Shown in pieces: positions 9,413-17,790 of a DNA stretch of 64,000 nt. Source of the stretch: Prorocentrum cordatum (lineage: Eukaryota; Sar; Dinophyceae; Prorocentrales; Prorocentraceae); assembly GCA_963575745.1 (NCBI GenBank), contig CAUYUJ010017816.1, forward strand, positions 159,636 to 223,635, read 5' to 3'. Positions within the stretch are counted from its first letter, which is position 1, and every line of letters starts with the position of its first letter. A program made the translations under genes and the position numbers. Under the pieces are notes generated by a model that did not search any database, was not told the origin of the DNA, and was given only the letters and a program-made list of their open reading frames with translations.

Positions 9413-9960
9413 TCGTCTCAGTGAAGGTCCCCCTCGCGCTTTGTTTTGATATTCAGCGTGCGGTGCGTGGCTCTCGGCTGTGGGCCTCCACCTCTCGGGA
9501 AAGGGGCACTGCTCCCATGCTGACGGCGCAGCCCTTTCTGCCGTGACTCCTGACGGGGCGAGCCCCACCCCACGCAGGCCCGCAGCACCCGCCGGGGCAG
9601 ACCTCGGCGGCCCCACCTCTTGGCATCGCTCGGGCGTGTGCATTTGTTTCTTGCGGCGAGGAACCTCGAGGAGCATCCTGGATCCTTTGGCGAAAAAGCC
9701 ACGCACGACACCGAGAGAAAAACACAGGGAGTGGACGTCCGAGCGATGGCCAGACCTGGGCCCCAGAGGAGGGGCAGCGACGGGGGCGCCGTGCCGCGAG
9801 CGTGCGCGCGGAGCGCGCCGCCGAGGAGGTCCGGGGCCGCCTCCGTCCTCCGCGGCCCCCCCCGCGCGGCCACCCAGACGCCGCGAGGATGCTGCCGCTC
9901 GACTGCACGCAAGAGTGGCCCGTTGCCGGAGTCGAGCGCGATGCGGCAGTAGTCGGAGGT
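9413..9960 (-). CDS. Candidate two-exon minus-strand gene, unknown product
   Basis: On the minus strand, an open stretch from about 9960 down to 9756 (STSDYCRIALDSGNGPLLRA near its start) can be joined to 9618-9413 (ending ARGGPSLRR and a stop) by removing 9619-9755. That removal has GT at the left and AG at the right, is 137 bp long and keeps one open frame. The removed piece is the family-2 repeat. I recognise no domain, and high GC alone keeps frames open, so this is a weak call. Confidence 0.28.
9617..9756 (-). mobile_element. Family-2 intron-like element
   Basis: Inverted ends TGGCATCGCTCGGGCGT and ACGTCCGAGCGATGGCCA. On the minus strand it starts CCCAG|GTCTGGCC and ends GCCAAGAG, so it has GT-AG limits. 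Related to 6186-6328. Confidence 0.6.
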
Positions 9961-10259
9961 GGATAGACCTCCAGCCCTGCCACGTCGATTGAGGGATTGG
10001 CCGTTTTCGGTTCGGGAGAGGGCGTCGCGGCCGTCATTCTTGCGGGTCCAGGTCCGTCGGTTTCGAGGTAGCGTCTCGCGCGCCTGGGGTTGGCCCCCCC
10101 ACGGCTCCACGAAAGCCTCGCACCAAAGGTCATTCTCGCCCAGTGTCCCTCATGCTTGTGTCGGGCGTTGGCAGAACTGGGTTTAGTGGGACCTTGCTTC
10201 GTGATGTGAACTGGGGGAAGCCCCTCCCCCTGCCGTCACCCAAAAAACACGAGCTACGG
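9961..10259. other. No gene recognised
   Basis: Unique-looking sequence immediately before the spliced-leader copy. It is presumably the genomic sequence into which the mRNA copy was inserted. Confidence 0.4.
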
Positions 10260-10281
10260 CCCGTAGCCATTTTGGCTCAAG
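10260..10281 (+). other. Relict dinoflagellate spliced leader (DinoSL)
   Basis: Bases 10261-10281 are identical to the 21 invariant bases of the dinoflagellate spliced leader. This leader is normally added to nuclear mRNAs by trans-splicing and is not encoded beside the gene, so its presence next to a coding region marks a copied-back mRNA. No GT donor follows (next bases CCAATATTGG), so it is not an SL RNA gene. The following CCAATATTGGC resembles a decayed second leader remnant. Confidence 0.92.
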
Positions 10282-10351
10282 CCAATATTGGCCCCGACGA
10301 TCGGCTCGATACCTCCGTTTGTGCGTTTTGTGTCATGTGTTCGTGACCCAC

Positions 10352-10558
10352 ATGTTTTCGAGCACACTGCGAGGCGCACTGCGACGCCTTGCTGCCAGCA
10401 GAGGCGGTGGCACTTTGAGCAGGCTTGCCAGCTTGCCTCAGCCACTTTCCTGTGATGGTGGGCAGAACAAGCACCGGCATCAGGCTTTCACCGAGGTCGC
10501 GTTTCTTGCGGCAGCGTTTGCGACTGCCCTCGGAATTGCAAAGTCTCTTCTGGCTTGA
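10352..10558 (+). CDS. 68-residue ORF, 5' part of the retrocopy
   Basis: First ATG after the spliced leader that gives a frame of any length; an upstream ATG at 10335 stops after three codons. The product would have an Arg-rich N-terminus and one hydrophobic segment (about residues 48-68). It could be translated as a short protein if the retrocopy is transcribed, but the parsimonious reading is the 5' end of the interrupted M14-like frame. Confidence 0.45.
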   Translation: MFSSTLRGALRRLAASRGGGTLSRLASLPQPLSCDGGQNKHRHQAFTEVAFLAAAFATALGIAKSLLA

Positions 10559-10831
10559 GACAGTGCCGAAGCCATCTCAATCTCCAGTAGTTTCGACAAC
10601 GGCAACATCGAGGTCGTGAAGGTGGGCTCCAACAGTGCCGACCTGAACCTTGTTTTTGAGCCTTACACTGAGGGCACAGACAAGACGCAGCGCGCGCAGA
10701 GGTTCTTTTTCCGTGCCTCGAACGTACAGGGCAAAGCCTGCACATTCCGCGTGCTGAACGCGATTTCGGTACCTGTGCAGACTGTTGCAGAGTGCAGACT
10801 GTCGCAGAGACTAAGAGCACCAGGTGATTAG

Positions 10832-11099
10832 CAGAACCAAAAAAGCAGCTACGGCAGACCCGGTTTAGTGATTCTGGCCAGTTTAGGGGCTCCAGGGCCC
10901 TGCCACTAACCGGGTCTCCTTCCCTGGGGCCCTGGCTATGCGCGATTGTAGCCGGTTCGTTCTAGGCCGTGGCGAGGTTGGACCCAACGCGTCCGGGCTA
11001 GCACGGGCCAGGGGCCGGGCGATTGCGCACCTGCGCGGCAGGGCAAGGAGGAGGGCGGCCGCGGGCTGAGGCGACTGGGGGAGGCACGCCCAGGGCACG
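10832..11099. other. No gene recognised
   Basis: Contains the inverted pair ACCCGGTTTAGTG / CACTAACCGGGT (about 10858-10915). Otherwise unremarkable. Confidence 0.45.
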
Positions 11100-11285
11100 A
11101 AGTACAGTCGGGGCCCTGAAGAGGCAACCCTTTTCGTCGGGGAGGGGCTCGGGGTTCCTTGCTTGTTTCACAGTTTGTCTCAGGTTTTTTCCTTAGGTTT
11201 TCGATGGGAGGTCGAAGTTCACCTTATGGAAGATAGGGGCCTCGTTCCCTACTTAGGGTCCCTTAGGTCAACGCCTCGACGTCGT
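11100..11285 (+). repeat. Dispersed repeat, also at 55165-55335
   Basis: Shares GGGGAGGGGCTCGG, TTCCTTG, TTGTTT, GGGGCCTCGTTCC and GGTCAACGCC in the same order and spacing with 55165-55335. A decayed interspersed repeat about 180 bp long. Confidence 0.7.
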
Positions 11286-11432
11286 GGAAGAGGAGGAGGG
11301 GGAGGAGGGGGAGGAGGGGGAGGAGGGAGGAGGAGGAGGAGGAGGAGGAGGAGGAGGAGGAGGAGGAGGAGGAGGAAGAGGAGGAGGAGGAGGAGGAGGA
11401 GGAGGAGGAGGAGGAGGAGGGGGCTCCCTCGG
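11286..11432. repeat. (GGA)n tract
   Basis: Nearly uninterrupted GGA/GGGGA run on the + strand. Confidence 0.95.
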
Positions 11433-11671
11433 CCCCCTGCGCGGGTCGACCCCGTCTGCGCGAGCAAGCAGGCACGCAGGCGGGGGCGGTCGAGGGCTGC
11501 AGCCGTCCTTTCCTCTCACGGCGCGGAGGTCTGCCCATGGACGTCGGGCCGGGCCTGCCCGCCGACGGCTTCCGTTCGCCGCCTCACCCCAGCCCGCCTG
11601 TGGCCCCGAGGGGTCTGCGCCTCCCCTCGCCTCGCCCCGCTTCTGCCTCAGATTGGCTCGAGGAGCGGCAA
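11433..11671. other. No gene recognised
   Basis: GC-rich spacer between two microsatellites. Confidence 0.4.
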
Positions 11672-11702
11672 CAGACACACACACACACATACACACACAC
11701 AC

Positions 11703-11740
<38 letters not shown>

Positions 11741-11755
11741 CCACACACACACAAG
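11672..11755. repeat. (CA)n microsatellite
   Basis: CA repeat with occasional CT/CG interruptions. Confidence 0.95.
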
Positions 11756-11764
11756 CGTGGCCGT

Positions 11765-11880
11765 TCAGAGTCCCGCGCGCAGATTTCTTGGATTGGCGCT
11801 GGCCACTCTCTGGCTGCGCCTCCGGCACCGCCCCAGGGGAGTCCAGCGCCGACACGAGAAATCCAGGCGGACCCCAGCAG
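11765..11880. mobile_element. MITE-like hairpin related to 13155-13355
   Basis: GCAGATTTCTTGGATTGGCG on the left and CGCCGACACGAGAAATCC on the right are inverted copies. The same ends occur in the element at 13155-13355 (GCGGATTTCTCGGATCGGCG). Confidence 0.65.
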
Positions 11881-12176
11881 GAAGTTCATGTTTGTGCATT
11901 TCGTTGGTGTTGTGCTTCGTTCTTCGCGCGCCTCGCCGGCCAGGCGACGCCCACCACTCGTGTGCAGACGGCCGTCGTGACCAGCCAGAGGCCCCGGAGG
12001 GAGTGAGATGATGTCATTTTGCTGGCAGTCAGACAAGAAGCAAGATAGCGAAGACGACCAGTTCGCGGCGCTCAGGAGCGAGGAAGCCGAATCGGTACAC
12101 AGACGCGTGCAAGGAGTGAGCGAGGGAGAGCATTTTGCCGGGGCGTGGGAGAGCAGGAGGAGGATGAACTTGGTGT
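11881..12176. other. No gene recognised
   Basis: No conserved product found in any frame. Confidence 0.4.
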
Positions 12177-12280
12177 TTGTGTATGTGTGCGGGTGCGTGC
12201 GTGCGTGCATACGTGCGTGCGTGCATACGTGCGTGCGTGCCTGCCTGCCTGCCTGCCTGCCTGCCTGCGTGCGTGTGCGT

Positions 12281-12321
<41 letters not shown>

Positions 12322-12480
12322 TGCGTGTGTGTGTGTGTTTGTGTGTGTGTGTGCGCGTGTGCTTGGGTGTGTGTGTGTGTGGGCGTGTGCTTGGGTGTGT
12401 GTGTGTGTGTGTGTGGGCGTGTGTGTGTGTGTGTGTGCGTGTGTGTGCGTGTGTGTGTGTGTGTGTGCGTGTGTGTTTTG
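12177..12480. repeat. (GT)n with TGCC and GTGCGT blocks
   Basis: GTGCGT repeats, a (TGCC)n block at about 12238-12266, then long (GT)n. Cys/Val-rich frames on + and Thr/His-rich frames on - are artefacts. Confidence 0.97.
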
Positions 12481-13154
12481 GGGACATGTTAGCCACTGGC
12501 TTCTCGCAGACGTCATGGCCCCGTTCTCTTCTGGTTCGTGTTCTTACTTTTCCTCGCATTCGTTTGTTTATGTTCAGTGTTCGTATGATCCTTATTGTTT
12601 GCATGCACCTTCTTATTTCTACCAGTCTCGCCAATCTGTGTCAGTCGTATGATCCACATTGTTGTTGTATTCATATCTGTAGTATGTATGTATATATATG
12701 TATATATAGTGTTCTCGTGCTTCTCATTTTGGCATGGTGCATCGTCTAATTCGTCGCCCTGTCGTTTCTCTTCTGTCCTCCTGTCCCCGCCCCTGCCCCC
12801 CCCCCGTCCGCGCGTGCGCCTCGGGTCACGACCCGCGGGAGCCCCCCCCCTTGCCCGTGGGCCCCCCTCTTCGCCGCGCCCGGGGCCGCGGGAGGCCCGG
12901 GCACGCGGCTCACAGGAGGACGCGTCCCTTTGTCGGGGGCGGAAAAGAGGGGGGTGATGACTAGGGGGGGGGGGGGATATCATGGCGCGGGCCATGGTTT
13001 TTCCTCAGATTTCGTGGCGCCTCTTCTTGTTTCATTACGTCCCTGGCCCCCCCGCTGGGCCGCGCACATGCGGCCGGTCATGATTTGCACCCCCCCTCTT
13101 GGACACCCCCCTCTTGGCCGCTCCCGACTTTGCCGTTCCGTGCACCGTGTGGCG
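12481..13154. other. No gene recognised
   Basis: Includes an AT-rich patch with TATATATGTATATATAG at about 12690-12710, then C-rich low-complexity sequence (12780-12960). The TA patch is a microsatellite, not evidence of a promoter. Confidence 0.45.
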
Positions 13155-13355
13155 GATGCTAGGGGAACAAAAAAGTCACACGAACATAGCAACTCGGAGG
13201 TCCGAGCGGATTTCTCGGATCGGCGCTGGGCCCCCCTCCCCGGCGCGCCAGGGGCGGCGCCGGAGGCGCCGCCGGGGGGCCCCAGCGCCGATGCGAGAAG
13301 TCCGCTCGGTCCTCCGAGTTGTTATGTTTATGTCACTTTTTGTTCCCCTAGCATC
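13155..13355. mobile_element. MITE-like hairpin with ~75-bp inverted arms
   Basis: Left arm 13155-13230 (GATGCTAGGGGAACAAAAAA ... TCGGCGCTGGG) pairs with right arm 13281-13355 (CCCAGCGCCGATGCGAGAAG ... CCCCTAGCATC) with only scattered mismatches. The centre is a GC palindrome around GGCGCCGGAGGCGCC. Confidence 0.93.
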
Positions 13356-13547
13356 CCTCGTCGAAATTGAACGCAAGTTTTAGCCGCGACCTGGCGGCGC
13401 CCCCCGACCCCCAATTTCAATGTTCACGCCGACGCCGGCGACTTCGAGATTCTCTTCGGACCCCGCCGGCCGCGATGCGCCTGTCGATGAACATTGAAAT
13501 ATGGGGGCGACGGGGGTGGAAAAAACTTGCGTTCAATTTCGACGAGG
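13356..13547. mobile_element. Second MITE-like hairpin, abutting the first
   Basis: Left end CCTCGTCGAAATTGAACGCA and right end TGCGTTCAATTTCGACGAGG are perfect 20-bp inverted repeats. A second inner pair, ATTTCAATGTTCA (about 13414-13426) and TGAACATTGAAAT (13488-13500), extends the stem. It starts at the base after the previous hairpin. Confidence 0.93.
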
Positions 13548-14088
13548 GTTGTAGATGCGGTGGGGCGTTGGCTGAGGGATGAGACGCCAGACCCTGGAGG
13601 ATGCCTTCTTCCGACGGGGGCGGCGGTAAAGCCCGTGCGGCCAAGCCGCGATTGGAGTTTCCCCGTCTCCCAGGCCTGGAATTTCCTAACCCAGTGGTTC
13701 CTTAGTCCATGCCCTCACCGGATTGCTTGTGCGCCTGCTCTGGCTCGTGGGGGGAAGAGCAGGCGCGGAGGCCACCGAGATGCGATGGTATTGATGAGGG
13801 TTACGCCCGTCAAGTAGTCGACGTCTGCCCGGGCCCTCTTTTCGTGGAGTCTCACTTCCACCCTCCGTCGCCATCGGTTCCAGGAGAGGGTCATCCTCAG
13901 GTATAGGGCTTATGTTAGGCTTACCGATCCGTTTGCAGATGCACTCGGATGGTATGATGTGTGAAGTCGAGTCATGGCCAGGGAAATAGGCGCTATTCCC
14001 CCATCAGGGCTTGCACTGAAGGTGTCTTGGCGGATCTTGAAAGGAGTTGGCGACAGTGGGCGGCCGAGTTCGGTAGGCCGCCAGGTTC
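13548..14088. other. No gene recognised
   Basis: Ordinary spacer. AGGTTC at 14083-14088 is the left copy of the target duplication of the next element. Confidence 0.45.
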
Positions 14089-14250
14089 CAGGAGGGAAAG
14101 AAACACACAGACACAATGAATCGTCGACCCCAAGGAAAATATGGGAAAATATGGGAAGTGGGGGGGAAGGCAAAAACCCAGAAAATATAGGAAAATATTG
14201 GGAATATTTTTATTTGTGTGTATTTATTTGTGTGTCCCAGGGCCCCTTCA
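14089..14250 (+). mobile_element. Introner-like element, copy 3
   Basis: CAGGAGGGAAAGAAACACAC at the left and GGGCCCCTTCA at the right, 162 bp, flanked by AGGTTC direct repeats (14083-14088, 14251-14256). The body is close to copies 1 and 6. Confidence 0.88.
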
Positions 14251-14305
14251 AGGTTCCCGGGTTCCCGGTTCCAGGTTCCCAGGTTCCTGGTTCCAGGGTT
14301 CCCTT
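14251..14305. repeat. GGTTCC short tandem repeat
   Basis: Variants of AGGTTCCC/GGTTCCGG repeated six to eight times right after introner-like copy 3. Confidence 0.85.
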
Positions 14306-14879
14306 TTCTCTTGGTTACCCGGTTCCGCGTTCCCGATCGCGGGGTTCCTGGATCCCCGGTGCTGGGTTCGACCGATCGATAGAGTGAGATCGATTTCTCT
14401 TTCGATCTCCTTATCGACGTCAGTAATGGAGGATGACGATTAATAAACGACCGGGGGTCGTGTTCACGCGGCGGCGCCCCGGATGACGATTAGAAAAAAC
14501 CGGCCGAGGGTTGGAAAACTATTTTTTTAATCGTTCTCCTCCAGTCAGAGAACTGTGCATGAATAGCAGAACACTATGTTTTCAATCGTTCTCTCCCATT
14601 CTTTTATTAATCATCACCCCGCATTACCGATCGCACTATGGAGCTCACTGCCGATCCCACGATCGTTCTCATACTCACACCAAATTCTCAAAACCCTCCA
14701 TTGATTAGGGTTTTCTCTAGTGTAGTAGTTTGGTTCGGGCACCTGGAGGGCTACTTTGTTCAAGGAGCTTACGCCATTCCGCCGACCCCCATAGCAGTGA
14801 ATTCGTCAAGAGTCGTGCAACCGTGCCTGGCTTGTGGGTAAGGAGCCTAGTGAGTGTATATGAGGATCTCCTGGAATGC
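14306..14879. other. No gene recognised; AT-richer
   Basis: Contains a repeated GGATGACGATTA motif (14430 and 14482) and CGATCG-type short palindromes. No supported gene. Confidence 0.45.
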
Positions 14880-15400
14880 CTCTCTAGAGCCTGTTAGATG
14901 GCTCTTGGGGACATCTGATTGACTTTGGGGGGCCTCATGGGGGTTCTTTGGTGACTCTTCGAAGCCTGTTGAGGGCTCTTTGGGCGCCTCGGGGGTCACT
15001 GGGGGGCTCTTGGGGCCATCACGGCGACAAAGACTCGAGATGCCAGTTCGTATTGCCCATCTTGGGCCTTTCTTGGGGTTCTCCTCGGTCGTCTTAGGGC
15101 CCCCTGGGGCCGTCTTGGGGCCCTCTGGGGCCCTCTTGGGGCTCTCTTGGGGGCCTCATGGGCCGTCTTGGGATGATCTTGCGGGCTCCTTGGGCCGTAG
15201 TGGAAGGTGTCACGACGAGAATGGCATGCATGTCGGCAATGCACGTTGCCCCGACGGAACTGAGCGATTCATCCCTCGGCGGCCCTCTGGGAGTCCTGGG
15301 GGACCACGCAGGCCGTCCTGAGGCCATCTTGGACAATCGCGGGGCTACCCTGAGCCGTCTCGACGCTCTCTTGTACTGCCTCGGCGCCCATTGGGCCGCC
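14880..15400 (+). repeat. GGCCNTCTTGGG minisatellite, locus 1
   Basis: Short imperfect units (10-12 bp) such as GGGCCCTCTTGGGGC and GGGCCGTCTTGG. Related loci lie at 51490-52240 and 58920-59290 (same orientation) and 38600-43575 (opposite orientation). Confidence 0.8.
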
Positions 15401-15479
15401 CAGGGGCTCTTCGGAGGCGCGGGAGATCCCCCGGCGTGCGCTCCCCTGCCCCCCCTCTCGGGAGCCTCGAGACGGGGGT

Positions 15480-15700
15480 CACTGCAAACGGGGGTCAGCC
15501 AGGACACCGGATCCCGCAGGATCCTGCGAAGACCCCCTCTGGCTGACCCGGGTTAGCGAGCCGCTCGTGGCCGCGAGGCGGCCGCGCCTATTGGCTGACC
15601 CGGGTCTGCGCAGACCTGCGTTGCAGTGTTTTTTTTGTCCTGCACTGCAGTTTTTCGGTGTCCTGCTGACCCGGGTCTGGATTGGCCCGGGTCAGAAGAT
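15480..15700. repeat. CTGACCCGGGT repeats
   Basis: GCTGACCCGGGT occurs at about 15540, 15594 and 15663, the later ones with short inverted partners (GGGTCTGCGCAGACC). Origin unclear. Confidence 0.6.
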
Positions 15701-15817
15701 CCCCGACCCCCCCCTGATGCGATCTGGAGCTCCACGGGAGGGGGACAACCAATCGTCCACGTGCCCTCCCATCCCGGGCAGGCGGAGGGGCGACGTGTGC
15801 AGAGGCTGGGTCAGAGT

Positions 15818-15980
15818 TCAGGAGAGGAAAAAACACACAGACACAATGAATCTTCGATTCTTCCGAAAATATAAGAAAATATGGAACATAGGGGGAAGAC
15901 AGAAACCCAGAAAATATACGAAAAGATGGGGAATCTTTTGATTTGTGTGTATTCATTTGCGTGTCCTGGGGCCCCTTCAA
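15818..15980 (+). mobile_element. Introner-like element, copy 4, with 22-bp flanking repeats
   Basis: 163 bp starting TCAGGAGAGGAAAAAACACA and ending GGCCCCTTCAA. It is flanked by a perfect 22-bp direct repeat that starts TGTGCAGAGGCTGGG (15796-15817 and 15981-16002). The body is a clear relative of copies 1, 3, 5 and 6. Confidence 0.9.
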
Positions 15981-16107
15981 TGTGCAGAGGCTGGGTCAGA
16001 GTGCGGGGACGGAGCCTCCCCCGGGTGCGGGCGTCCGCCGCGCGGCTTTCGTTGGAACGGTCACGCCTTGAAGAGGAAGTACTGTCCATCCCCCCCCCGT
16101 GGCGTAC

Positions 16108-16258
16108 CGGCCTGGAACATATCCCTATCCCTATGCTGGGCATCCCCTCATCACGACGTCAATCTTAGGTATTCCCTTGTTTTGTGAGGGCGCATCCCCA
16201 AGATTGTCATCGCCTTGTGGCGTGCCAGTCTTAGGGATAGGGATACGTTCGAGGCTGG
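16108..16258. mobile_element. MITE-like hairpin
   Basis: Left arm contains GAACATATCCCTATCCCTA and right arm TAGGGATAGGGATACGTTCG, flanked by CCGGCC and GGCTGG. Arms are about 38 bp with a few mismatches. A second short pair, CAATCTTAGG and CCAAGATTG, lies inside. Confidence 0.82.
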
Positions 16259-16309
16259 TAAGCTGCACGCTGTGCTTTTTCAGTTCAAGTGCCCCCCTCG
16301 GGGCTCGCA

Positions 16310-16530
16310 CCCTGGTTCTCACCGCTAGGGTCTGCTTGCCCGGTCTTCTCGTCTGGTCCTGCCACGTTTTTTATGGTCCTAGCCCCCCCTCCTAATTTCT
16401 CTCGTGCTCCATCCTTCTCCCTCCTCCTTCCATCCGTCCTCTCTTCGCCTGTTCCAGGTGCTGCGCTAAATGCGCGTGGCAGCTAAGGTAGATATGCCCC
16501 AAAGTTGGTAACATCGAAGACTTATACCGC
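16310..16530 (+). repeat. Dispersed repeat family D, copy 1
   Basis: GCTAGGGTCTGC, AATTTCTCTCGTGCTCCATC, CTTCCATCCGTCC, GCTGCGCTAAATGC and AAGGTAGATAT occur in the same order at 45730-45905 (good match) and more weakly at 44880-45110. Confidence 0.75.
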
Positions 16531-17379
16531 TTCATCACTACGAAATTTATTTACCCAAGAATTGAAACGCCAAGTAAAAATTTAACTGTTTTTTTTGTAA
16601 TTGCGCGGGTCATAGGGGGGTAGGCTGAGTGGACGGGTGCAGGGGCATTCCAATGTTCGACCCGTACGACACAGCGATAATGATACACACGCCCAGCATG
16701 CGTAGCCAGTTCGGGGTCGGCTTCTGTTTTGCGTTGTCGGCCCTCGCCGCGCTCCCAGCTACAGGCCGCATGCATCGCCACCACTGGTGCGCGGGTCGTG
16801 GAGCAGGACAAGAACTGTGAAAGGCGACTCAAGGGTGGACGAATCCTACCCACCCGCAATGTCACGGAATCTGCGCCGCAGGTTCTGAATTGCAAGTGGC
16901 GGGGCCCGCCCGCAGACAACATGAAACGCGACCACGACGGACGCGGTCGCCCACCGTGCAATCAAAGGTGGTGCCACCCGGAAATTTGGCCCACTAACGC
17001 GGTTAAGGCGCCCCAAGCCATAAGACGTCAAGCCATCATCCTTTCCCGGCATCCTTGGCTGCTGCCTCGGCCGTCCAAGGGTACCCTTGGCGGCGCATTC
17101 ATCCTTGCCGTTTGGGGTTGAAACCCGTTGCACGGCGGCGTCGCAGGGATGGGGGAGGCAAGGGTACCCTTGGGGATCCCTCCGTATCCTTGCCCATGTT
17201 CTCGTTTGGGCGGGCGCATCCCCGCGCGTTTCTTGCCGCGTAATGGCGTTGCACGGCCCCTTGGGCATCCTTGCAGATTTTTGGGTTGTCGCCTTCTCCC
17301 CGATCTTGGGTCAGTTTTGACCCGGCAACGGTATATCTTCATGTTCCCCACGCCCCCTTCTTTGCCTCCCCCCCTCCTC
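16531..17379. other. No gene recognised
   Basis: AAGGGTACCCTTGG-type palindromes occur at about 17079 and 17160; a similar motif recurs in the 5-kb units. Minus-strand frames are open but unrecognised. Confidence 0.45.
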
Positions 17380-17790
17380 CCCCGCGGGAGCTTGTCACCC
17401 GCTGCTCTTCTGAGGCGCCCTTGGCCCATGATGGCATCCAGATTCAAAAATGTACCATTGGTTTTCCTCAAGCGGTTTCCGTGGTGACACGTGTCACCTG
17501 CTTTTCTTCTGAAGAATCCTTGGCTCATGTTGGCGCCGAGAATCAATCGATTACGTTTGGTTTTCTCCACGCGGTTTCCGCGGTGACACGTATCGCCCGT
17601 TGCTTTTCTGAGGCTTCCTTGGATCATGGCGGCGTCCAGAATCAAAACTGTACCGTCGGCTTTCCTCTAGCGGTTTCCTCGGTGACACGCGTCACGAGTT
17701 GCCTTTCTGAGGCTTCCTTGGTTCATGTTGGCGCCCAGTCAAAAATGCACAGTTGGTTTTCTCCATGGGGCTTCCGCCGTGGCACGTGCC
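17380..17790 (+). repeat. ~100-bp minisatellite, about four units
   Basis: Units contain CTGAGGCTTCCTTGGATCAT, CAGAATCAAAA, GGTTTTCCTC and GCGGTTTCCGCGGTGACACG. Spacing is about 100 bp. Confidence 0.85.

Larger units (their letters stand above)
10260..10831 (+). pseudogene. Spliced-leader retrocopy of an M14 carboxypeptidase-like mRNA
   Basis: After the leader and a 70-bp 5' UTR, ATG at 10352 opens a frame. Its first ~25 residues (MFSSTLRGALRRLAASRGGG) are Arg/Ser/Leu-rich without acid residues, like an organelle presequence, and a hydrophobic stretch AFLAAAFATALGIA follows. A TGA interrupts at 10556-10558. The same frame then continues with ISISSSFDNGNIEVVKVG, ADLNLVFEPY, AQRFFFRASNVQGKACTFRV and LNA. 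That matches the N-terminal beta-domain found before the zinc peptidase domain in M14 cytosolic carboxypeptidase-like proteins (FDxGNIEVV ... FxFRxSNVxG). Similarity ends near 10770 and the frame stops at 10829-10831, so the peptidase domain is absent. The single stop and the truncation suggest a dead processed copy; a GT at 10770 could instead be a splice donor. Domain naming is from memory of the family pattern. Confidence 0.68.

Noticed and set aside
10260-10281. Spliced-leader RNA gene
   Set aside because: No GT donor after the leader and no Sm-like or intron segment; instead a UTR and coding frame follow.
12177-12650. Cys-rich ORF
   Set aside because: Direct product of (GT)n and (TGCC)n repeats.
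12683-12712. TATA-type promoter (also 38448, 42590, 54600)
   Set aside because: These are TA microsatellites with no gene start downstream, and dinoflagellate promoters typically lack TATA boxes.
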